Assembly (NCBI GenBank): GCA_013331415.1
Contig: DUGL01000190.1
Location: 1,589 to 13,290 of the forward strand
Direction of reading: 5' to 3'
DNA: 11,702 bases
Source: Methanoregulaceae archaeon
GTDB taxonomy: Archaea > Halobacteriota > Methanomicrobia > Methanomicrobiales > Methanospirillaceae
The number at the start of each line of letters is the position of its first letter. Within the stretch, counting starts at the first letter, position 1. The notes beneath the pieces are model-generated. The model was not told the DNA's origin. It made no database searches and saw only the letters and a program-made list of their open reading frames with translations. Positions 7,117 through 11,702 of this stretch are shown here, in pieces. Position numbers and translations under genes: made by a program.

Positions 7117-7833
7117 ATGTCTCCTGTCTACTTTGTGGGTGCAGGTCCGGGCGACCCGGACCTGATCACGGTCCGCGGAATGGATCTCGTCACCCGTGCC
7201 GATCTGCTCATCTACACCGGATCCCTCGTCAACCCGGAGCTCGTGAACCGTTCGGGGGCACGGATCAAACTCGACAGCTGGGGAAAGACGCTCGAGGAGA
7301 TCGTGCCCCTGATGGTGGAGCATGCACAGCAGGGGGCCCTGGTGGTACGCCTCCATTCCGGCGATCCGTCCCTGTACGGGGCAATCGTCGAGCAGATGCA
7401 GCGGCTCGGGGATGAGGGGGTGACCTGCGAGGTCATACCCGGGGTCTCATCACTCTTTGCAGCGGCAGCGGCGCTCCGGACCCAGCTCACGCTCGGCGGG
7501 GTTGCCGAGAGCCTGATCGTGACGCGGCCTGCAGGAAAGACGCTTGAAAAAGACGAGATCCACGAGCTCTCGGCACACGCTGCAACCATGGTCTTCTTTC
7601 TCGGGGCTGACCGGATCGCTGATATTGTTGCTAAACTACAGTATCCTCTCACAACCCCTGCAGCAGTGATCTACCATGCAAGCTGGCCGGACCAGAAGAT
7701 CATCAGGGGGACCCTTGCCGATATCGCGGGGAAAGCAGATGAGGCAGGGATATCCCGGTCAGCGCTCCTGCTGATCGGGGGCGTTCTCGACCCCGCGGTA
7801 TCCGGTCACCACAGGTCGGTGCTGTACTCATGA
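7117..7833 (+). CDS. cbiF: Cobalt-precorrin-4 C11-methyltransferase
   Basis: CbiF methylates C11 of cobalt-precorrin-4 to give cobalt-precorrin-5A. The 238-residue protein shows the methylase N-terminus VYFVGAGPGDPDLITVRG near 4-21, then YTGSLVNPELV near 33-43, RLHSGDPSLYGAIVEQ near 78-93, VIPGVSS at 106-112 and TRPAGKTLEKDE near 136-147. Tyr-Thr-Gly-Ser-Leu-Val and HSGDPSLYGA are characteristic of CbiF/CobM. Length is close to that of relatives. ATG 7117 gives the usual N-terminus. An upstream in-frame GTG at 7093 would add eight residues without similarity. A GGAG at 7106-7109 is seven bases upstream. The stop overlaps cbiG as ATGA, placing it next to the enzyme that acts on its product. 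Confidence 0.95.
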   Translation: MSPVYFVGAGPGDPDLITVRGMDLVTRADLLIYTGSLVNPELVNRSGARIKLDSWGKTLEEIVPLMVEHAQQGALVVRLHSGDPSLYGAIVEQMQRLGDEGVTCEVIPGVSSLFAAAAALRTQLTLGGVAESLIVTRPAGKTLEKDEIHELSAHAATMVFFLGADRIADIVAKLQYPLTTPAAVIYHASWPDQKIIRGTLADIAGKADEAGISRSALLLIGGVLDPAVSGHHRSVLYS

Positions 7834-8699
7834 AGCGGGCAGTCATCTACCTCCCGCGATTCTCCCTCCCGGCAGAGCGGGTGGCCTCTGTGCTTGGGGC
7901 TGACCTCATTGCCTATTCTCCCACCGCATTCCAGGAGACCGTTCCCCACTATCCGCAGATCGCGGCCGTGATGTCCATGGGTATTGCTGTACGCGGTATA
8001 GCCCCGCACCTGCATGACAAGTGGACAGACCCGGTGCTCGTCCTGGTCACCCCGGACCTCCGCCTCGCCATCCCGGTGACCGGAGGTCACCACGGGGCGA
8101 ACGCGATGGCCCGGGAACTCGCATCCCTGGGCGCAGTCCCTGTCATCACGACTGCAACCGAGCGGGCCGGTGTTCCTTCCGTCGAAGGTATAGCAGCCTC
8201 GGAAGGGTGCGTCCTCGTCAATTGCGCTGCAGCAAAGCCGGTCAATGCCGCTTTCCTCGATGGCACTGCAGGGGTATACGCTGTGGCTGGCCCGTGCGTG
8301 ATCATTGCCGGGAGAGACACGGCCATCCTGCTGGCAGACGGGACCTACAGTGTCGGTATCGGCTGCCGGAAAGGAGCCCCGGCCCGGGACATCGAGGCGG
8401 CGGTGCAGTCCGCCCTTGCGGCTGCAGGTATCAGCAGCCGGGATGTGTACGTCTATGCCACCACCGCCAAGAAGCTGCACGAGAGCGGGATCCTTGAGGC
8501 AGTCCGGGCTCTTGGAGGGGCCCTCCTCTGCCTCGATGACCAGACGCTCGGCATGCATCCCCCGCAGAGCCCCTCCCGGGCATCGCAGATCGGGCTTTCC
8601 GGCGTCGCGGAGCCCTGTGCACTCGCTGCATCGAAGAGAAAGGAGCTGGTCCTTGAAAAAACAGTCAATGGGGGGGTCACGGTTGCCATCGCACGATAA
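7830..8699 (+). CDS. cbiG: Cobalt-precorrin-5A hydrolase
   Basis: CbiG opens the delta-lactone of cobalt-precorrin-5A and releases the C20 fragment as acetaldehyde, giving cobalt-precorrin-5B. The 289-residue protein has an N-terminal part ending in VMSMGIAVRGIAPHLHDKWTDP (about 47-68) and the family signature GGHHGANAMAREL at 85-97. A variable middle region follows, then the C-terminal CbiG/CobE-like domain with GIGCRKGA at 176-183, SQIGLSGVAEPCAL near 252-265 and VTVAIAR at the end. Relatives are often 330-360 residues, so this is a compact version, shortened mainly between the N-terminus and VMSMGI, and GGHHGAN replaces the commoner GHxGGAN. It starts in an ATGA overlap with cbiF and its 3' end overlaps cbiH by 32 bases. 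Confidence 0.93.
   Translation: MKRAVIYLPRFSLPAERVASVLGADLIAYSPTAFQETVPHYPQIAAVMSMGIAVRGIAPHLHDKWTDPVLVLVTPDLRLAIPVTGGHHGANAMARELASLGAVPVITTATERAGVPSVEGIAASEGCVLVNCAAAKPVNAAFLDGTAGVYAVAGPCVIIAGRDTAILLADGTYSVGIGCRKGAPARDIEAAVQSALAAAGISSRDVYVYATTAKKLHESGILEAVRALGGALLCLDDQTLGMHPPQSPSRASQIGLSGVAEPCALAASKRKELVLEKTVNGGVTVAIAR
8640..8645 (+). promoter_or_regulatory. Possible ribosome binding site for an alternative cbiH start
   Basis: AAGGAG lies seven bases before an in-frame TTG at 8653 and 22 bases before ATG 8668. If it works as a ribosome site, cbiH would start at TTG 8653 and gain five residues. It also encodes Lys-Glu of CbiG, so it may be chance. Confidence 0.25.
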
Positions 8700-9465
8700 T
8701 CCGGCAGGGAAACTCTCCATTGTCGGGATAGGGCCCGGGAGCACTGACCAGCTCTCCGCCAGTGCACGCCATGCCATCGAAGAGTCAGATATCATCATCG
8801 GGAATGACACCTACCTCTCCCAGCTCGGGCCGCTCGTACAGGGAAAAGAGGTGATCAGGAGCAGGATGGGAGAGGAGGTGGATCGGGCCAGGCGGTCGAT
8901 TGACCTTGCCCGGACCCGGACCGTCTCCATCGTGAGCGGGGGTGACGCCGGCGTCTACGGCATGGCGAGCATTGTCCTCGAGGTGCTCGAGCATACAGGG
9001 TGCGATATCCCCTGGGAGGTCATTCCCGGGGTGACTGCGGCACAAGCGGCAGCTGCACGGCTCGGGTCTCCCCTCTCAGGGGATTTTGTCACCATCAGCC
9101 TCTCTGACCTGCTCACCCCAATCGAGGTGATTGAAAAAAGGCTCCATGCCGCATTTTCCATGGGAACGCCCGTCGTGCTCTACAACCCAAAGAGCCGGGG
9201 GAGACCACATAACTTTGCACGGGCCATGGAGATAGCAGGGGGCTACCGTTCGCCTTCCACGCCAGTAGGCATTGTCAGGAACGTATACCGGCCCGGGGAA
9301 GAGGTCATGGTGGTCACGCTGGGAGAGATCGGAGAGGCCGAACCCAGGGTGGATATGCACACAACAGTGATTGTTGGCGGTGAAGAGAGCAGGATATGGA
9401 GGATCGGGCAGGATGTCAAAGGAATCATCACCCCGCGGGGATACCACAGGAAGTACCTATACTGA
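8668..9465 (+). CDS. cbiH: Cobalt-precorrin-3B C17-methyltransferase (ring contraction)
   Basis: CbiH methylates C17 of cobalt-factor III/cobalt-precorrin-3 and drives the ring contraction that creates the corrin skeleton. From ATG 8668 the protein has 265 residues: LSIVGIGPGSTDQLSASA near 16-33, SDIIIGNDTYL near 40-50, SIVSGGDAGVYGMAS near 87-101, VIPGVTAAQAAAARLG at 118-133, ISLSDLLTP at 143-151 and LYNPKSRGRP at 171-180. SGGDAGVYGMA and the Ser-Asp-Leu-Leu-Thr-Pro stretch identify CbiH/CobJ. The C-terminus ITPRGYHRKY is conserved in the family, so the long overlap with cbiC is real coding sequence on this side. There is no iron-sulfur extension. The start is uncertain: TTG 8653 and TTG 8683 are alternatives, and the conserved part begins at about 8713. 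Confidence 0.93.
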   Translation: MGGSRLPSHDNPAGKLSIVGIGPGSTDQLSASARHAIEESDIIIGNDTYLSQLGPLVQGKEVIRSRMGEEVDRARRSIDLARTRTVSIVSGGDAGVYGMASIVLEVLEHTGCDIPWEVIPGVTAAQAAAARLGSPLSGDFVTISLSDLLTPIEVIEKRLHAAFSMGTPVVLYNPKSRGRPHNFARAMEIAGGYRSPSTPVGIVRNVYRPGEEVMVVTLGEIGEAEPRVDMHTTVIVGGEESRIWRIGQDVKGIITPRGYHRKYLY

Positions 9466-10081
9466 TCTCGGCGCATCGACGGCCGAGGCATACGGGATCT
9501 CGCTCGCGAGCAGGCTGCTCGCCAGGAAAGAGGTTGGCAATGCAGGCTACGAGGACCGCGTCCGGCAGCGGTGTTCTGTCGCTGTCGGTGATTTTACCAT
9601 GGCCGGGCTGCTCCGGTTCTGCAACCAGCCGGTGCAGGCCGGCCTTGCCGCGCTCGCGCTCGCTGCCCCGATCATAACAGACATCCGGATGGTCCAGGTC
9701 GGCATCCAGAAGAAGGGGCATGCAAGCCCGGTGACCTGTGTCCTCGACAGGGGAGCAGAACTCGCTGCCGAACAGGGCATCACCCGGAGCAGGGCCGGGA
9801 TACTTGCGCACCGGGACCAGCTCACCGGGGCAGTCGTGGTGATTGGGAACGCCCCCTCCGCCCTGCTCTCGCTCTGCGACCTGGTACGGGAGGGGATCCG
9901 GCCGGCACTCATTATCGGGACCCCGGTCGGTTTTGTGAAAGCAGCAGAGTCAAAAGAAGAACTCCGCACCCTTTCAGTACCATCAATCTCCAATGAAGGT
10001 ACCCGCGGCGGAACCCCGGTTGCGGTAGCTGCGATGAACGAGATCATCACGATATATGCCGAGCTCACGCGCGATTCCTGA
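9413..10081 (+). CDS. cbiC: Cobalt-precorrin-8 methylmutase
   Basis: CbiC moves the methyl group from C11 to C12, converting cobalt-precorrin-8 to cobyrinate. The protein of 222 residues shows VVIGNAPSALLSL near 141-153, IIGTPVGFVKAAESKEEL at 167-184 and EGTRGGTPVAVAAMNEI near 205-221, which are clear family signatures. An N-terminal acidic and Gly-rich stretch of about 20 residues has no recognised similarity. Near residues 55-60 the sequence reads SVAVGD where relatives usually have (I/V)HTTGD or IHACG, so the expected catalytic histidine appears to be Val56. ATG 9413 is the last start codon before the conserved region and has GGAGG ten bases upstream (9398-9402). It overlaps cbiH by 53 bases and cbiD by 26. 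Confidence 0.92.
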   Translation: MSKESSPRGDTTGSTYTDLGASTAEAYGISLASRLLARKEVGNAGYEDRVRQRCSVAVGDFTMAGLLRFCNQPVQAGLAALALAAPIITDIRMVQVGIQKKGHASPVTCVLDRGAELAAEQGITRSRAGILAHRDQLTGAVVVIGNAPSALLSLCDLVREGIRPALIIGTPVGFVKAAESKEELRTLSVPSISNEGTRGGTPVAVAAMNEIITIYAELTRDS

Positions 10082-11090
10082 GAGCATCACCGACCCGGTG
10101 ACCGGGTTTCACTACCCGGAGGCATGGGTCTCTGCCTGCCCTGATCCTGAAGATCTCTCCCTGGTCCGGGCCGGTCTCGCTGTTCTCACCTCAACGGGGA
10201 CTATTCTCAAACGGGGATTTACCACCGGGACCACCGCTGCAGCCTGCTGTAAGGCGGCGATCCTCTCCACCACCAGGGAAGTTTCCGGAGTTACGGTGAC
10301 CATCCCCTGCGGACTTACGGTCACAGTACCGGTTTCCGGGTCCGGAGGCCGTGCCACCTGCCGGAAATATGCAGGTGATTATCCGTCAGATGCCACGGCA
10401 GGGATGCTGTTTGTCGCGGAGTTCGGGCCAAAAACGATCGGGATCGAACTGATGCCGGGAGAAGGTGTCGGCAGGTTCGTGCGGGACACCCCCCGCTACC
10501 GGGCCGGCCAGCCGGCGATCAGCAGGCCGGCACAGGAGTGTATCTTCACGGCCATGGAAGAAGCGCTCGCAGAGACCAGCCTTTCCGGGGCCCGGGTTGT
10601 GCTTACGCTCCCGGAAGGTGTCAGTATCGGCGCAGGGACCCTCAACCCCCGTGTCGGCATCGTGGGAGGGATCTCGCTCCTGGGGACGACCGGGCTCGTT
10701 GAACCCTGGGATGACCACCTTACCGCATCAGTCCTGGAGCGGGTCAGGGTTGCCGAACGGGTCGTGCTCACCACAGGGCGGACCGGGCTTCGCTCTGCGC
10801 GGCTCCTCTTCCCCGACCACGAAGTGATCCTTGCCGGGGCGAAGATACGGGAGGGGCTCTCGGTGGCACCCCGGGAGGTCATCCTCTGCGGGCTGCCCGG
10901 GCTGATCCTCAAGTTTTTCTGCCCGGATATTCTGGAAGGGACCGGGTTTGCAACCGTAGAAGAACTCTCATTTCACCCGGATTTTGAGGAGCGTATGGAA
11001 AAGGCGTTCCGGATTGCAAGGGAACAGTATCCTTCCCTCCGGGTTGTTGTGATAGACCGGAAGGGGATCATCATCGGAGACTCCGGATGA
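10056..11090 (+). CDS. cbiD: Cobalt-precorrin-5B C1-methyltransferase
   Basis: CbiD methylates C1 of cobalt-precorrin-5B to yield cobalt-precorrin-6A, using a fold unrelated to the other methylases. The 344-residue protein has LKRGFTTGTTAAACCKAA at 51-68, the family hallmark, then VTIPCGLTVTVPV, GDYPSDATAGM near 107-117 and GEGVGRFVRDTP near 135-145. TLNPRVGIVGGISLLGTTGL is at 195-214 and VEPW follows. About 50 residues precede the hallmark, with ITDPVTGFHYPEAWVSAC near 11-28, whereas many CbiD proteins start close to the hallmark. ATG 10056 has no visible Shine-Dalgarno site. GTG 10098 is a shorter alternative. It overlaps cbiC by 26 bases and cbiE as ATGA. Confidence 0.94.
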   Translation: MPSSRAIPESITDPVTGFHYPEAWVSACPDPEDLSLVRAGLAVLTSTGTILKRGFTTGTTAAACCKAAILSTTREVSGVTVTIPCGLTVTVPVSGSGGRATCRKYAGDYPSDATAGMLFVAEFGPKTIGIELMPGEGVGRFVRDTPRYRAGQPAISRPAQECIFTAMEEALAETSLSGARVVLTLPEGVSIGAGTLNPRVGIVGGISLLGTTGLVEPWDDHLTASVLERVRVAERVVLTTGRTGLRSARLLFPDHEVILAGAKIREGLSVAPREVILCGLPGLILKFFCPDILEGTGFATVEELSFHPDFEERMEKAFRIAREQYPSLRVVVIDRKGIIIGDSG

Positions 11091-11668
11091 AGATCGTAGG
11101 GACCGGCTGCGGGCCGGGACTGCTCACCGAAGAGGCGATCCGGGCTGTCTCCGGGGCGACGCTGCTCATGGGTTCCCGGCGGGCACTGGATCTTGTATCC
11201 CGGTTCATCCCTGAGGGATGCGAGGTCAGGGTCGTCACCAGTTTCACATCGCTGTCGGTTCCTGACCATGCCGTGGTCCTCTCTACCGGGGATCCCCAGC
11301 TTGCTGGTCTCGGTTTCCTGGGGGGGGAGATCATCCCCGGGATCTCGTCGCTCCAGCTGGCCGCCTCACGCCTGCACATCCCCCTTGAGACCGTGGTTGT
11401 GGTCGATGCCCATGGCAGGGATCATGACATCGCAGCTGCGGCTATTGCGAGCGAACTGGAACGCGGGAGACGGGTCTTTGTCATCGCGGATCCCGCGTTT
11501 GCAATCACCGATTTGCGTGCGCATCTTGCAGGATGTGATCAGGATCTCGCTATCGCCCTGTGCGAGGACCTCGGGTATCCGGAAGAGCGGATATCACGGG
11601 GGACAATCGCTGATCCCCCGGTTCCCCGATCACGCCTGTTTGTGGTCTTTCTGGGCAGATTTCCCTGA
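11087..11668 (+). CDS. cbiE: Cobalt-precorrin-7 C5-methyltransferase
   Basis: CbiE methylates C5 of cobalt-precorrin-7 to give cobalt-precorrin-8, the substrate of CbiC. The protein of 193 residues is a tetrapyrrole methylase with KIVGTGCGPGLLTEEAIRAV at 2-21, LLMGSRRALDLV near 26-37, VVLSTGDPQLAGLG at 63-76, IIPGISSLQLAASRL near 82-96 and VVVDAHGRDHD near 104-114. GTGCGPGLLTEEA and STGDPxLAGLG are typical of CbiE rather than CbiF or CbiH. A GGAG at 11076-11079 lies seven bases ahead of the ATG, inside the end of cbiD. Length agrees with stand-alone CbiE. In CobL this domain is fused to CbiT, but here the two genes bracket the operon. Confidence 0.94.
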   Translation: MKIVGTGCGPGLLTEEAIRAVSGATLLMGSRRALDLVSRFIPEGCEVRVVTSFTSLSVPDHAVVLSTGDPQLAGLGFLGGEIIPGISSLQLAASRLHIPLETVVVVDAHGRDHDIAAAAIASELERGRRVFVIADPAFAITDLRAHLAGCDQDLAIALCEDLGYPEERISRGTIADPPVPRSRLFVVFLGRFP

Positions 11669-11677
11669 TAAATCCGG

Positions 11678-11682
11678 TTTTT
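11678..11682 (+). terminator. Possible T-tract terminator after cbiE
   Basis: TTTTT begins ten bases after the cbiE stop, without a hairpin. Archaeal RNA polymerase can terminate at short T-tracts, but five thymines are weak support. Confidence 0.25.
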
Positions 11683-11689
11683 ACTCGTA

Positions 11690-11701
11690 TCTTACTAAAA
11701 G
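11690..11701 (+). promoter_or_regulatory. Possible promoter for the next gene beyond the window
   Basis: TCTTACTAAAAG agrees at 10 of 12 positions with TCTTAATTAAAG at 181-192, before the first gene. If it is a promoter, a new plus-strand transcript would start just past the right edge, which cannot be seen. Confidence 0.3.
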
Positions 11702-11702
11702 G

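Noticed and set aside
8305..8667. N-terminal extension of cbiH by about 120 residues
   Set aside because: The open frame continues upstream inside cbiG, but the extra sequence is Arg/Pro/Ser-rich shadow translation. CbiH similarity begins only near 8713.
7806..8810. Long minus-strand open frame opposite cbiG/cbiH (334 codons)
   Set aside because: It spans two well-supported plus-strand genes and has no recognisable domain or ribosome site; it is a codon-bias artefact.
5167..11668. Direct repeats among the five methylase genes
   Set aside because: The similar GxGPG and GDPxxY segments reflect ancient paralogy at protein level. I saw no long nucleotide repeats that would indicate recent duplication.

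Overview
This window looks like chromosomal DNA of a methanogenic archaeon, most likely of the order Methanomicrobiales. That is an inference from several signs: an archaeal-style HemB N-terminus, a separate precorrin-2 dehydrogenase and SUMT instead of a fused CysG, a stand-alone CbiT, the cobalt-early (anaerobic) cobalamin gene set, archaeal A/T-rich promoter boxes without bacterial -35/-10 pairs, and strong G/C preference at third codon positions. I cannot name genus or species.

Layout: positions 1-24 hold the 5' part of a tRNA gene on the minus strand, cut by the window edge, with a plausible promoter box just upstream. Positions 61-208 carry no gene I can support. From 215 to 11668 the plus strand is almost solid coding sequence, with 13 genes in two tight runs. 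The first run (215-5916) is precorrin-2 dehydrogenase, hemA, hemB, hemL, hemC and cobA. It makes 5-aminolevulinate from glutamyl-tRNA, builds the linear tetrapyrrole, and methylates and oxidises uroporphyrinogen III to sirohydrochlorin. The second run (5986-11668) is cbiT, cbiL, cbiF, cbiG, cbiH, cbiC, cbiD and cbiE, which convert cobalt-sirohydrochlorin towards cobyrinate. Most neighbouring genes overlap by 4 to 53 bases, so translation is probably coupled. The only real gap inside the block (5917-5985) carries a promoter-like element resembling the one before the first gene.

How the genes work together: sirohydrochlorin is the branch point for cobalamin, siroheme and, in methanogens, coenzyme F430, so the first run would feed all three and the second run is specific to corrinoids. 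Five proteins (CobA, CbiL, CbiF, CbiH, CbiE) are paralogous tetrapyrrole methylases acting at different ring positions. CbiT is an unrelated Rossmann-type methyltransferase.

Not visible here are hemD (uroporphyrinogen III synthase), a CbiX/CbiK cobalt chelatase, CbiJ (precorrin-6A reductase), and the later genes cbiA, cbiB and cobS. I see no mobile element, CRISPR array, phage or defence gene, and no undescribed system. The points worth a second look are a shared promoter motif, a CbiC that seems to lack its catalytic histidine, the missing hemD and cbiJ, and some unusual gene overlaps.
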